Below are positions 8,608 through 17,285 of a DNA stretch of 64,000 nucleotides, piece by piece. The notes beneath the pieces are model-generated. The model did not search any database. It saw only the letters and a list, made by a program, of their open reading frames with translations, and was not told where the DNA came from. Every line of letters begins with the position of its first letter. Positions within the stretch are counted from its first letter, which is position 1. Source of the DNA: Hyphomonas sediminis (GTDB lineage: Bacteria; Pseudomonadota; Alphaproteobacteria; Caulobacterales; Hyphomonadaceae); assembly GCF_019679475.1 (NCBI RefSeq), contig NZ_JAIEZP010000001.1:2232001-2296000 (forward strand), read 5' to 3'. Both the position numbers and the translations under genes were made by a program.

Positions 8608-9947
8608 TGGGCAAGATCAATCTCAGCAGACGCGACGCGCTCACTGTCGCGGGCCTGGCTGTTGCGGGCGCCGGTCTCACGGCAGGTCAGGCGGCTGCGC
8701 AGGGCTCCCGGCAGGAGTTCCATCATGCGCGCACGGTCGATCCGGGCGGCAACTATCCCCTCGGCGTGCCGGGTGAACATTACACGCCGGTGATCACGCC
8801 GAACGGTACAACGCTGCCGTTCAAGGTCGTGGGCGGCGTCAAGGTTTTCCATCTGGTTGCAGAAGAAGTGGAGCATGAATTCGCCCCCGGTCTGAAGGCG
8901 ACCTGCTGGGGCTTCAACGGACGCGTTCACGGGCCGACAATCGAGGCAGTCGAAGGCGACCGCATTCGCATCTATGTAACGAACCGCCTGCGCGCGCCCA
9001 CTTCAATTCACTGGCACGGCCTCATCCTGCCGTCGGGTATGGATGGTGTTGGCGGTCTGTCCCAGCCGTTGATCCAGCCGGGCGAAACCTTCCGCTACGA
9101 GTTCCCGTTGGTTCAGCACGGAACTCATATGTATCATTCCCACCATGATGAGATGACCCAGATGGCGCTCGGCATGATGGGCATGTTCATCATCCATCCG
9201 CGCCGGCCCACGCGCCGCGTGGACCGTGATTTTGCGCTCATGCTGTCGACCTGGAAGGTGCGTCCAGGTGCCGCCCGGCCGGACCCGAACGAGATGACGG
9301 ATTTCAACATCCTCACCTTCAATGCCAAGGCATTTCCGGGTACGGAGCCTATGGTCGTGCGCCAGAACCAGCGCGTGCGGATGCGCGTCGCAAATCTCTC
9401 GGCGATGGACCACCATCCGTTCCACCTGCATGGGCACACCTTCCAGGTTGTTGGCACAGATGGCGGCGAAATTCCGGAGGCCGCGCGGTGGCCAGAGGCA
9501 ACCATCCTCGTCCCGGTCGGCTCTGCACGGACAATCGAATTTGTGGCGGACAATCCGGGGGATTGGGCGGTTCACTGCCACATGACCCACCATGTCATGA
9601 ACCAGATGGGGCATGACCTTGAAAACATGGTTGGTGTCGATCAGTCGAAATTCTCCGGCCTCGTGGGCGATTTGGTGCCTGGCTATATGGCCATGGACGG
9701 AAATGACATGGCCGCCCATGGCAAACATGTCGAAATGGGCCATATGCGCATTCCGGAGAATGCAATTCCGATGGTCGGCGCGCCCGGCCCGTTTGATCAC
9801 ATCGGCATGGGGGGCATGTTCACCCTGCTGAAAGTGCGGCCCGGCATTACCAGCTTTGAAGATCCAGGCTGGTATCAGGCGCCTGAAAACACAACAGCTC
9901 GTGCGGCACGTACTGACGAGCTTGAGAAGGACGGCATCAACATATGA
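8607..9947 (+). CDS. Tat-exported multicopper oxidase (CopA/CueO-like)
   Basis: Periplasmic laccase-type oxidase that should oxidise Cu(I) to Cu(II) and so detoxify copper. It begins with a twin-arginine signal (SRRDALTVAGLAVAGAG). Four copper-binding clusters are present: HWHG (about 135-138), HSHHDE (177-182), HPFHLHGH (270-277) and HCHMTHHVMNQM (323-334), the last containing the type-1 site with its Met ligand. A further Met/His-rich segment lies between about 350 and 400 (MAMDGNDMAAHGKHVEMGHM), like the methionine-rich inserts of copper-specific oxidases. At 446 residues it is a short two-domain-like form. The operon context with TolC and CopC-like proteins supports copper resistance. Confidence 0.95.
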   Translation: MGKINLSRRDALTVAGLAVAGAGLTAGQAAAQGSRQEFHHARTVDPGGNYPLGVPGEHYTPVITPNGTTLPFKVVGGVKVFHLVAEEVEHEFAPGLKATCWGFNGRVHGPTIEAVEGDRIRIYVTNRLRAPTSIHWHGLILPSGMDGVGGLSQPLIQPGETFRYEFPLVQHGTHMYHSHHDEMTQMALGMMGMFIIHPRRPTRRVDRDFALMLSTWKVRPGAARPDPNEMTDFNILTFNAKAFPGTEPMVVRQNQRVRMRVANLSAMDHHPFHLHGHTFQVVGTDGGEIPEAARWPEATILVPVGSARTIEFVADNPGDWAVHCHMTHHVMNQMGHDLENMVGVDQSKFSGLVGDLVPGYMAMDGNDMAAHGKHVEMGHMRIPENAIPMVGAPGPFDHIGMGGMFTLLKVRPGITSFEDPGWYQAPENTTARAARTDELEKDGINI

Positions 9948-9967
9948 GCAAAAACAGGAGATACCGT

Positions 9968-10363
9968 ATGCTCAAGACCCGTATTATCGCGCTTGGCCTC
10001 GCAACTGCTGCCCTGCTGGCAGCACCGGCCCTTGCGCAGGGCCATGACCATGGCTCCTCACATGCCCATCACGGCGGCATGAAGGGCGTTTCCGCCTCTG
10101 TTCCGGCCAATGGCGAAATCGTCAAAGGCAAGGTTGAGAAACTCGTTCTCGAATTCGAGCATCCGATGGTTCCGAAATCGGTGCAGCTTATGACGGATGC
10201 GATGGAGCGGATCGACATCGATGCAAAGCTGCCCACCAAAGCAGTCGATCGTGTCGAAATCCCGCTCAGTGAAACGCTCGAGCCGGGCGGCTATCAGGTG
10301 ACGTGGCGCGCTGGCGCAGAAGATCACGAAATGAGCGGCGCGTACACTTTCGCAGTTCGCTAG
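9968..10363 (+). CDS. CopC-like periplasmic copper-binding protein
   Basis: A 131-residue exported protein with a signal peptide ending at ALAQ, then a His-rich N-terminus (GHDHGSSHAHHGG) and a CopC-type immunoglobulin-like domain (SASVPANGEIV, VEKLVLEFEHPMV, YQVTWRAGAEDHEMSGAYTFAV). CopC proteins carry periplasmic copper to partners such as CopA/CopD. An upstream in-frame ATG at 9944 overlaps the oxidase stop, but AGGAG at 9956-9960 is correctly spaced for the ATG at 9968 (MLKTRIIALG), which also gives a normal signal peptide. It is the last gene of the copper operon. Confidence 0.88.
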   Translation: MLKTRIIALGLATAALLAAPALAQGHDHGSSHAHHGGMKGVSASVPANGEIVKGKVEKLVLEFEHPMVPKSVQLMTDAMERIDIDAKLPTKAVDRVEIPLSETLEPGGYQVTWRAGAEDHEMSGAYTFAVR

Positions 10364-10370
10364 TTCAGAT

Positions 10371-10400
10371 GGGGTGGCCCTTCTGGGCCGCCCCTTTTTT
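10371..10400 (+). terminator. rho-independent terminator of the copper operon
   Basis: The inverted repeat GGGGTGGCCC / GGGCCGCCCC with a TTCT loop is followed by six T. It ends inside the last codons of the convergent sigma gene, so it lies in the 35-bp gap between opposing stops. Confidence 0.9.
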
Positions 10401-10986
10401 ACTTTGGTTTGGGGGCTTTCGCTGAGTTCAGCGCCTCTGCCAGGGATTTCCGTGCACGGTATAGCCGGTTCTCAACGGCCTTCGCGGTCATGCCGAGAAT
10501 TTCTGCCGTTTCAGACATCGACAGGCCTTCAATCGCGGTCAGTATCAGCGGGGCCTTCAAGCCGTCGGGTAGCTGGCTCATGGCCGCTTCCACGGCGCGC
10601 AGCTCATCCCGGTCAACCGTAGAAACTTCCGGTCCGGGGATCGGGGAGGGTGGGTCTGGCGGTTCGTCCAGCCGGCTGGCGCGCGGGCCGAACACCAACC
10701 CGCGCACCTTTGCCCGGCGGGCAAGGTCGCGGCATTTGTTGAGCGCAATTGCGCGCAGCCAGGTGTCGAACGCGCGATTGGTGTCAAAGCGCGCCAGTGC
10801 CTTCCAGGCGGAGATGAATGTCAGCTGGACGACCTCGTACGCTTCGTCGCTGTCGCCGGTATAGCGGCGCGCAAAACGGTAGAGGCCATCCTTGTGCTGA
10901 CGCATCAACAGCGTATAGGCCCGCTCCTCTCCGGTGCGTGCCCTGCGGATCAAGTCCGCATCATTCTCGGCGTTCCCGGAACTCAC
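10399..10986 (-). CDS. ECF sigma factor, CnrH-like
   Basis: A 195-residue extracytoplasmic-function sigma factor. Region 2 spans about residues 22-92 (RFARRYTGDSDEAYEVVQLTFISAWKAL) and region 4 about 135-185 (LPDGLKAPLILTAIEGLSMSETAEILG, VENRLYRARKSL). They are joined by a proline-rich linker. It is the third gene of an anti-sigma/sensor/sigma operon in the order Y-X-H known from cnrYXH of Cupriavidus, with four-base overlaps between genes. Targets are not shown by sequence; the convergent copper operon is the obvious candidate. It ends tail-to-tail with that operon's terminator. Confidence 0.92.
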   Translation of the reverse strand: MSSGNAENDADLIRRARTGEERAYTLLMRQHKDGLYRFARRYTGDSDEAYEVVQLTFISAWKALARFDTNRAFDTWLRAIALNKCRDLARRAKVRGLVFGPRASRLDEPPDPPSPIPGPEVSTVDRDELRAVEAAMSQLPDGLKAPLILTAIEGLSMSETAEILGMTAKAVENRLYRARKSLAEALNSAKAPKPK

Positions 10987-11426
10987 AATTCCTGTTCAGT
11001 CAGGTAAGCGGTGACCGTCGCGTCAAACCGCGCCTGCTGCTCAGGGGTAAGCGTCTCGCGAATCTCGAAGACGTAGCGGATGGTTTCCATCTGTAACTCG
11101 CCCATGGCGATGTGGAAGTCCTCGATGGCGGCCTGAACTTCTTCGCTCAGCTGACGATCGGTCTCAATGCTGGCAGCAAGGCGCGCGTTTGCGGCGCGCA
11201 TCTCGTTTTCCCGTCTTTGGCGCTGCGCCGAATAGCGCGCCTCAATATCGGAAACCTGTTCCTGCTGTTTGGTCGTAAGCCCAAGGTCACGATGGATGAT
11301 CTGATGCAGGGATGGGGGCTGTTCGCGTGAAGAGAAGTAATGCGTGGTGCACCAGGCCGCGACCATGCCCGCCAGCGCTGCCAGCAGGAAGCTGACGATG
11401 AGATAGGTTCTGGCCGATTTGATCAT
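10983..11426 (-). CDS. periplasmic heavy-metal sensor, CnrX-like
   Basis: A 147-residue membrane-anchored periplasmic metal sensor. One N-terminal helix (about residues 8-27) precedes a four-helix CnrX/Metal_resist fold. The metal ligands known from CnrX have counterparts: an H-x3-H pair (H41, H45), a glutamate (E62) and, in the later helix, H105 with M108. In Cupriavidus, CnrX binds Ni/Co and releases the sigma factor through CnrY. Genes overlap by ATGA on both sides, indicating tight coupling. Whether this one senses copper, cobalt or nickel cannot be decided from sequence. Confidence 0.88.
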   Translation of the reverse strand: MIKSARTYLIVSFLLAALAGMVAAWCTTHYFSSREQPPSLHQIIHRDLGLTTKQQEQVSDIEARYSAQRQRRENEMRAANARLAASIETDRQLSEEVQAAIEDFHIAMGELQMETIRYVFEIRETLTPEQQARFDATVTAYLTEQEL

Positions 11427-11707
11427 GAGTGTTTCGCCAGCAAGGTGGAAGGTGCCAGCGGCGTATGGGCGGAAAAAACCGCCATGTCATGGAAATCCTG
11501 CCGCGGCGGCGTGCTGACGACGGCGGTGGCAAAGCCCATCACGAGCGCAAAGGCGGTCGCCATCACCGGCAGCGCGCGGACCAATCCGAAGACGCGGTTC
11601 TCGCCCTTGGCGTCAATCCGGCCCCACACGTCTGCCTCCAGTTGAGAAAGATCGCGGTCGGCCGGTGTTCCGGCAAGCCTTGCAAAGATGCGATCAAGTT
11701 CGGTCAT
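11423..11707 (-). CDS. small membrane anti-sigma factor, CnrY-like
   Basis: A 94-residue protein with a cytoplasmic N-terminal sigma-binding segment (MTELDRIFARLAGTPADRDLSQLEADVWGRI), one membrane helix at about residues 41-64 (LVRALPVMATAFALVMGFATAVV) and a short periplasmic tail. Length and architecture match CnrY, which holds CnrH inactive. The frame is open further upstream (to 11848), but residue 48 of that frame is the sensible ATG; the longer version would add unrelated sequence. It is the first gene of the operon, and the promoter should lie in 11708-11860. Confidence 0.82.
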   Translation of the reverse strand: MTELDRIFARLAGTPADRDLSQLEADVWGRIDAKGENRVFGLVRALPVMATAFALVMGFATAVVSTPPRQDFHDMAVFSAHTPLAPSTLLAKHS

Positions 11708-11916
11708 GTGAATACCCTGTGTTCCTTCAGGTGTTACGCAGCCGAAACCCGGCCCCCTCATAAATTGTGCAGCAAACCTTGCCCCCGCGTCAAATCCGAC
11801 AATTTTGTAACAAATTCGTGAGGGACGGCGGTATCTCCGGACGTACACCTATTGACGCGGGCATAGAGCGCTGCGTGAGCCGTGACCGCCTGGGAGGGGT
11901 CATTCCAGTCATTCAA

Positions 11917-11983
11917 GCATGAAACCATGCAAATTCACCCTGTCATAAATCCGTATAAGGATTTTTAGGTCCTTCAAGAAGGA
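11917..11983 (+). promoter_or_regulatory. structured leader of the TonB receptor gene
   Basis: Three short perfect inverted repeats lie in a row: GCATG/CATGC (11917-11930), AAATCC/GGATTT followed by TT (11947-11966), and TCCTTC/GAAGGA (11970-11983). The last hides the AAGGA ribosome site of the TTG start at 11992 in a stem. The arrangement could make translation conditional, or the first dyad could be an operator. Confidence 0.4.
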
Positions 11984-11991
11984 TAGAAACA

Positions 11992-14691
11992 TTGCATCGC
12001 ATTACCGCCAGACTGCTTGCCGCAACAATGCTTGCGGGAAGTGGAGGAACAGGATTGGCTTTCGCTCAGGAAGCAGAGACTGATTCAACCGCGCTTTCGA
12101 TGGAGGCTGTCCGCGTAACCGGCAGCCGCATTCAGCGCGAAGACATCACGGGTCTCGGCCCGGCTACGGTCATGGACCGGTCCCAGATCGACGTCACCGG
12201 CGTCGTCGCCATCGAGCAACTGCTTCAGCGTCTTCCTGCGACGGCAGGCTTCGCCGGCAACCAGACCAATGCTTACTGGACCTCAAACGGCTACGGCACA
12301 ACGCAGGTCAACCTGCGCGGCCTTGGCGTCAACCGCACCCTCGTCCTGCTTAACGGGCGCCGCGTCGTCAGCGGCGGCACGGGCGCCAACAGCTCGGTCG
12401 ACCTCTCGGTCATCCCCGTTTCCGTCATTGATCGGATCGAGGTGCTGAAAGACGGCGCGTCGGCCATTTATGGCGCAGATGCCGTGGCTGGTGTCGTCAA
12501 CATCATCACCCGCGAGTTTGAAGGCTTCCAGACCAGCGGACGCTACGGCATCACCGGTGAAGGCGATGGCGCAGAATACGACGCAGACGCCATCTGGGGC
12601 ATCGCCTCCGATCGCGGCAGCCTCAACGCCTCGATCAGCTACCAGAAGACCGAGGCCGTCAACATGGCCGACCGCGCTCCCTGTTCCCTGCGCGAAACTG
12701 CCGGCAGCCTGGAATGCTATGGCAGCTCGGCGACCATTGGCGGCCGCGCACGTCTGGCGGACGGCAGCCGGGTCAACTTCAATCAGGTGCTCGGCGGCGA
12801 CGGCGATTTCTACGAGCCTTATTCGGCAGACCTGCACAATTTTGCGTCTTTCCCGTATCTGAACGCAGTCAATCCGATCGAGCGTCTTACCTTCACCTCC
12901 TTCGGTCGTTTGAACCTGACCGATGATATCGATCTGTTTACAGAGTTCCTCTACACCAACCGCAAGTCCCAGCAGCTCGGCAGCCCCGGCAGCCTTACCA
13001 ATATCGCCATCGCGGCAGGTCACCCGACCAACCCGACAGGTCAGGATCTCATCCTCGAAAGCCGCCGCCTGCTGGAGCAGGGGCCGCGCGATTTCTTCCA
13101 GGATGTAGACACCTTCCGCTTCGTCGGTGGCCTTGACGGTACACTGTCGAATGGATGGGCCTGGGAAGTCGCCGCAAACTACGGTCGCAACACGGGCGTG
13201 GACGGATCGACCAACATCGCCAACAAGCAGCGCGTCGCCGAAACCCTCGACACCTCGCTCTGCAGCAACGCGCCCGGCGCCGCCATCCCCTGCGCTGACT
13301 ATCTCGGTTATGGCGATCTCACGCCTGAAGTGCTCGACTACATCTTCTTCACGATGCGCGGCACCGGCGGCAACGAGCAGACCAGCCTCACAGCCGACAT
13401 CACGGGCGATCTGTTCGAGCTTCCTGCCGGCTCGCTCGCTTTTGCGGTCGGCGGCGTCTACCGTAAAGAGAAGGGCTGGCGCGATCCCGATCCGCTGACG
13501 GTGCTCGGCATCGCCAACACCAACCAGCAGGAGCCGATCTCCGGCGAAATCGCGGCCAGCGAAGTCTATCTGGAGCTTTCCGCGCCGTTGCTCGCCGATC
13601 TCCCGCTTGTCGAGAAGCTCACCCTGGACGGCGCCATCCGCTATTCGGATTACGATGTCTTCGGCGGCGATACCAACTACAAGCTTGGTCTCGACTGGCA
13701 GGTCACGCCCGCCCTCCGGGCCAGGGCGACCTTCGGCACGGCCTTCCGTGTGCCGAGCGTTCCCCAGCTCTTTGGCGGTGTCGGTGAGGGCAACCTGACG
13801 ACCACCGACCCGTGCAGCAATTATTCCTCGCTGCCGGCAGGTTCGGTCATCGCGGCCAACTGCGCAGCGTCGGGCGTTCCGGCGGGCTATGTCCAGCTCG
13901 GCAACACCGTCCTGACGCAGACGGGCGCCAACCCGAACCTGAAGCCGGAAAGCGCCGAGTCCCACACCATCGGCGTGGTCTGGCAGCCGGAGTTTGCCAG
14001 CGGCCTTACGCTGACGGCGGACTATTTCAACATCGAGATCGAGGATGCGATCCGCTCCATCCCTGGGTCGACCAAGCTCTCGGTCTGCTACAATTCGCAG
14101 AACCTGAGCCATCCGTTCTGTAACGCCAGCCACTTCACGCGCAATCCGGTCACCGGCGAGGTGAACTACCTCTCCGCCCAGCCGGTGAACACGGGCAGCG
14201 AAACGGTCTCGGGCGTCGATCTTGCCGCGATTTACGGCTTCGATCTTCGCGGTCTCGATGCTAGCCTCAACGCCAACATCACCTATCTCGAAACCTACGA
14301 AGTCACGCCGTTCCCCGGCGCTGATCCGCTGGTGTTCGACGGGAATATTGGCGGCGGCAATGGCGGTTTCCCGGAATGGCGCGGTTCGGGCAGCTTCAGC
14401 CTGTCGGATGACAAATGGTCGGCTGCCTACACGATGCAATGGATCGGTGAAGCGACAGACTTCAATGCCGCGCCCGGCGCCATCGGCTACAGCACGCCAA
14501 ACGTGCTCTACCACAACCTTCAGGGCACCTATAACCTGTCGGAGAAGGCTTCCCTGTCGATTGGCGTGGACAATTTGTTCGACGAAAGCGCCCCCTTCAT
14601 CGCCAGCTGGACGGACGCTAATACCGACACAATGACCTACGATCTGATGGGGCGCCGCTTCTATATGCGCCTCAACTATCGCTGGTTCTGA
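11992..14691 (+). CDS. TonB-dependent receptor with PepSY/reductase partners
   Basis: An 899-residue outer-membrane receptor. Signal peptide ending AFAQ, a TonB-box-like stretch (SMEAVRVTGSRI, about residues 36-47), a plug with VNLRGLGVNRTLVLLNGRR and IEVLKDGASAIYGADAVAGVVNI, a C-terminal barrel and a terminal aromatic (NYRWF) as outer-membrane proteins require. It resembles the large caulobacterial receptors of this plug type. The start is TTG at 11992, with AAGGATAG upstream; the next ATG would cut into the signal peptide. Two PepSY membrane proteins follow at once, the second carrying a reductase, which points to a substrate reduced during uptake, such as a ferric or cupric complex. Confidence 0.92.
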   Translation: MHRITARLLAATMLAGSGGTGLAFAQEAETDSTALSMEAVRVTGSRIQREDITGLGPATVMDRSQIDVTGVVAIEQLLQRLPATAGFAGNQTNAYWTSNGYGTTQVNLRGLGVNRTLVLLNGRRVVSGGTGANSSVDLSVIPVSVIDRIEVLKDGASAIYGADAVAGVVNIITREFEGFQTSGRYGITGEGDGAEYDADAIWGIASDRGSLNASISYQKTEAVNMADRAPCSLRETAGSLECYGSSATIGGRARLADGSRVNFNQVLGGDGDFYEPYSADLHNFASFPYLNAVNPIERLTFTSFGRLNLTDDIDLFTEFLYTNRKSQQLGSPGSLTNIAIAAGHPTNPTGQDLILESRRLLEQGPRDFFQDVDTFRFVGGLDGTLSNGWAWEVAANYGRNTGVDGSTNIANKQRVAETLDTSLCSNAPGAAIPCADYLGYGDLTPEVLDYIFFTMRGTGGNEQTSLTADITGDLFELPAGSLAFAVGGVYRKEKGWRDPDPLTVLGIANTNQQEPISGEIAASEVYLELSAPLLADLPLVEKLTLDGAIRYSDYDVFGGDTNYKLGLDWQVTPALRARATFGTAFRVPSVPQLFGGVGEGNLTTTDPCSNYSSLPAGSVIAANCAASGVPAGYVQLGNTVLTQTGANPNLKPESAESHTIGVVWQPEFASGLTLTADYFNIEIEDAIRSIPGSTKLSVCYNSQNLSHPFCNASHFTRNPVTGEVNYLSAQPVNTGSETVSGVDLAAIYGFDLRGLDASLNANITYLETYEVTPFPGADPLVFDGNIGGGNGGFPEWRGSGSFSLSDDKWSAAYTMQWIGEATDFNAAPGAIGYSTPNVLYHNLQGTYNLSEKASLSIGVDNLFDESAPFIASWTDANTDTMTYDLMGRRFYMRLNYRWF

Positions 14692-14741
14692 TGGAATGGC
14701 CGGGCGGGGAAACCCGCTCGGCGACCACTGGGGAGGTGGGA

Positions 14742-15449
14742 ATGAAGCCGGTCACCTTGTTCCGCAAGACGCATAAATGGGCGACGCTCATTATCGGCGT
14801 TCAGGCGGTCTTATGGACGCTGGGCGGGGTCTACATGACCGTGATCCCGCTTCCCATTATTCACGGCAAGCATCTGATGGCAGATGTTCAGCCAGCGGAG
14901 ATAGACTGGGCGCGGGTCGATATCGATCCTGGCCTCGTTGTCCTCGCAAATCCAGATGCCCACCATGTTCGCCTCACCATGTTCGACGGGCAGCCAGTCT
15001 ATCAGGTGATGGGCGAGCGCCATTCGCTCATCAGTGCTGAAACGGGGAAGGTGGTGTCGCCTGTCTCCGAAGACTCCATCCGCCGGGTGGCCCGCGTGGA
15101 CTTTGCCGGCGATGCAGAAATTATTGGCGTTTCGTTGATCGAGGATGATATGCCTCTGGAAGTGCAAAGCGCGACGCCGCCTCTCTGGCGGGTCGATTTT
15201 GCCGGCTGGAACGAACCGAGCTTTTTCTATTCTGCCGAGACCGGGCAGTTCGTGTCCCGGCGGCACAATCTCTGGCGCGGTTTCGATATCGCCTGGATGT
15301 TCCACATCATGGATTACAAAGACCGCACGGACATGGACAACTGGCTGCTCAGGATATCGACGGCTATCGGCCTCTTCAGCGCGCTCGCAGGCATGGGCCT
15401 GCTTGTTTATCGGTTCACACGCCGCAAGCGGCCGGAGGTCGCCCAATGA
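14742..15449 (+). CDS. PepSY-domain membrane protein
   Basis: A 235-residue inner-membrane protein with one N-terminal helix (HKWATLIIGVQAVLWTLGGVY), a periplasmic PepSY region (about 55-175) and a second helix (LLRISTAIGLFSALAGMGLLVYRF) before a basic tail. PepSY-TM proteins of this layout are found in metal/siderophore reduction systems. The ATG at 14742 is preceded by GGGAGGTGGG; the frame is open back to 14691, but that part overlaps the receptor stop. Its own stop overlaps the next ATG (ATGA at 15446-15449). It shares its fold with the N-terminal half of the next protein, suggesting duplication. Confidence 0.85.
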   Translation: MKPVTLFRKTHKWATLIIGVQAVLWTLGGVYMTVIPLPIIHGKHLMADVQPAEIDWARVDIDPGLVVLANPDAHHVRLTMFDGQPVYQVMGERHSLISAETGKVVSPVSEDSIRRVARVDFAGDAEIIGVSLIEDDMPLEVQSATPPLWRVDFAGWNEPSFFYSAETGQFVSRRHNLWRGFDIAWMFHIMDYKDRTDMDNWLLRISTAIGLFSALAGMGLLVYRFTRRKRPEVAQ

Positions 15450-17278
15450 TCTTCCTGCGATGGCTTCATAAATGGCTTGGCCTGATCGTTGGTGTGCAGA
15501 TGACGCTGTGGATGCTCAGCGGCTTCGCCATGGCCGCCATGAGTATGCACCAGATCAAGGGTGGCGACCGGCGCAGCGAGGCGGCCCTCCCGGCGCTCGA
15601 TCGCAAGGTCCAGCCGATTTCGGCAATCCGGCAATCTGTCGAAGGCGCTCAATCGGTTGCGTTGCGTCACGGCCCGGATGGTCCGGTCTATCATATCGTG
15701 ACGCCCGCCGGCATTGCATTGCTCGATGCTTATACGGGCGCGCCGTATGAAGTGACTGCGGAGCGTGCGCTCGCGGCGGCTGCCACAGACTATTACGGCC
15801 CCGGAAAGCCAGTCTCGGCAGAGCCACTGACAGCGCCCTTCATGGAGCTGCGCAAACACACCGGACCTGTCTGGCGGGTCAACTTTGACGATGGCCGGAA
15901 CACATCGCTTTATATCGATGGCGTCTCGGGGCAGGTGCTGGAACGGCGCAATGATATCTGGCGCGTGTTCGATGTGTTCTGGATGCTCCACACGATGGAC
16001 TATGTGGGGCGGGACAATTTCAACAATCCTCTGGTGATCGTTGCCGGCTTCGCCGCGCTTTGGCTGGCGATGAGTGGTTTCCTCCTGCTGTTTTCCAGCT
16101 TCCGGCGCGGCGATTTCGATATCGGCTCGGCGCTCCGCCGCCTGCGGGGGGATACGGTCACCAGCGCCGTCCATGCGCCGGGCCGCGAAGTCAGCAATCT
16201 TTCCTTCGCGCCGGGCCTTTCCTATTTCGATGCGTTCGCACGCCTGGATGTAAACCTCCCGTCCAGCTGTGGTGGCGCAGGCAGCTGCGGCCAATGCGTT
16301 GTCCGCCTGAAAGCGCCCACGCGTCCTGGTAAGGATGAGCTGCGCCATCTTTCGGCGGCAGAGCTGGAAGAGGGATGGCGTCTCGCCTGCCGCCATCAGG
16401 TGCGCGATGGGGTGGATGTGGAGCTTCCCGAGGGCGTCCTCGATAATGCTATCCTGTCGGGCCAGGTGAGCGCCGCGCGGTTCATCGCGCCGTTCATCAA
16501 GGAAATCCGCATTCGCCTGGATGCGCCACTGTCCCGTCCCTTTGTGGCAGGCCAATACGTCCAGCTTCTAATCCCACCGGGGGATGTGCTGGTGGACAAT
16601 GCGGACGTTCCTGACGCATGGCGCAGCCGTTGGCTTGATGCGGCCGATGGATTTGAATCCTCTTCGTTGCATGAAGCGCGCCGCATCTATTCCATTGCCA
16701 TCGGCCCGCATGAAAGCCCGCGTGAGATTGTGCTGAACGTCCGCCTCGTTCCGCCTGCCGGTGGCGGCGGCTGGGGCCGTGGGTCCAGCTATGTTTTCTC
16801 CCTGTTGCCGGGTGATCCTGTCACGCTGAACGGGCCTTTCGGTCGCTTTGGGCCGTCGGCGTCGGCCACCTCGCTCGTGCTGATCGGAGGCGGCTCCGGT
16901 ATGGCGCCGCTCCGGTCCATCGTGCGGCATGAATATTCCGCGCAGGGTCAAAAGCGGCCCATCCGCTTCTTCTACGGCGCGCGGACAGAAGCCGATATTC
17001 TTTACCGGGAGGAGTTTGAAACCCTTGCCGGTTCGGAGGATGGCTTCGATTGGGTCGTGGCCCTCTCTGATGCGCAGGTTTGCCCGCAGGAATGGAGCGG
17101 TCATCGCGGTCTCGTCCATGAGGTCGCCCGGCAGGAGCTTGGCACACAATCGTCAAACCTTGCCGGATGCGAGTTCCTCCTTTGCGGCCCGCCCGCCCTG
17201 ATCGAGGCATCCCGCCAGATGCTTCTGGCACTGGGTGTTTCGGAAGGTCAGATCCGCTGTGAAGACTTCGGCGTCTGA
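15446..17278 (+). CDS. PepSY membrane domain fused to NqrF-like 2Fe-2S/FAD/NAD reductase
   Basis: A 610-residue fusion. Residues 1-220 repeat the PepSY-TM layout of the preceding protein (HKWLGLIVGVQMTLWMLSGF and, after the periplasmic part, LVIVAGFAALWLAMSGFLLLF). Residues about 240-330 are a plant-type ferredoxin with C275, C281, C284 and C315 (C-x5-C-x2-C-x30-C). The FAD domain has RRIYSIAIG, and the NAD-binding domain has GGGSGMAPLRSI, FFYGARTEADILY and a C-terminal EDFGV. This is the NqrF/phenol-hydroxylase reductase order. The natural reading is that cytoplasmic NADH electrons pass through flavin and iron-sulfur to the membrane/periplasmic side, to reduce the ligand imported by the upstream receptor. 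Confidence 0.9.
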   Translation: MIFLRWLHKWLGLIVGVQMTLWMLSGFAMAAMSMHQIKGGDRRSEAALPALDRKVQPISAIRQSVEGAQSVALRHGPDGPVYHIVTPAGIALLDAYTGAPYEVTAERALAAAATDYYGPGKPVSAEPLTAPFMELRKHTGPVWRVNFDDGRNTSLYIDGVSGQVLERRNDIWRVFDVFWMLHTMDYVGRDNFNNPLVIVAGFAALWLAMSGFLLLFSSFRRGDFDIGSALRRLRGDTVTSAVHAPGREVSNLSFAPGLSYFDAFARLDVNLPSSCGGAGSCGQCVVRLKAPTRPGKDELRHLSAAELEEGWRLACRHQVRDGVDVELPEGVLDNAILSGQVSAARFIAPFIKEIRIRLDAPLSRPFVAGQYVQLLIPPGDVLVDNADVPDAWRSRWLDAADGFESSSLHEARRIYSIAIGPHESPREIVLNVRLVPPAGGGGWGRGSSYVFSLLPGDPVTLNGPFGRFGPSASATSLVLIGGGSGMAPLRSIVRHEYSAQGQKRPIRFFYGARTEADILYREEFETLAGSEDGFDWVVALSDAQVCPQEWSGHRGLVHEVARQELGTQSSNLAGCEFLLCGPPALIEASRQMLLALGVSEGQIRCEDFGV

Positions 17279-17285
17279 GGGTGCA

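Noticed and set aside
12283-14514. 743-codon open frame on the minus strand
   Set aside because: It is antisense to the complete TonB receptor gene; high-GC coding sequence leaves long open shadows. The translation has no domain and the plus-strand protein is clearly real.
15407-16555. 382-codon open frame on the minus strand
   Set aside because: Antisense to the PepSY and PepSY-reductase genes and without recognisable protein features.
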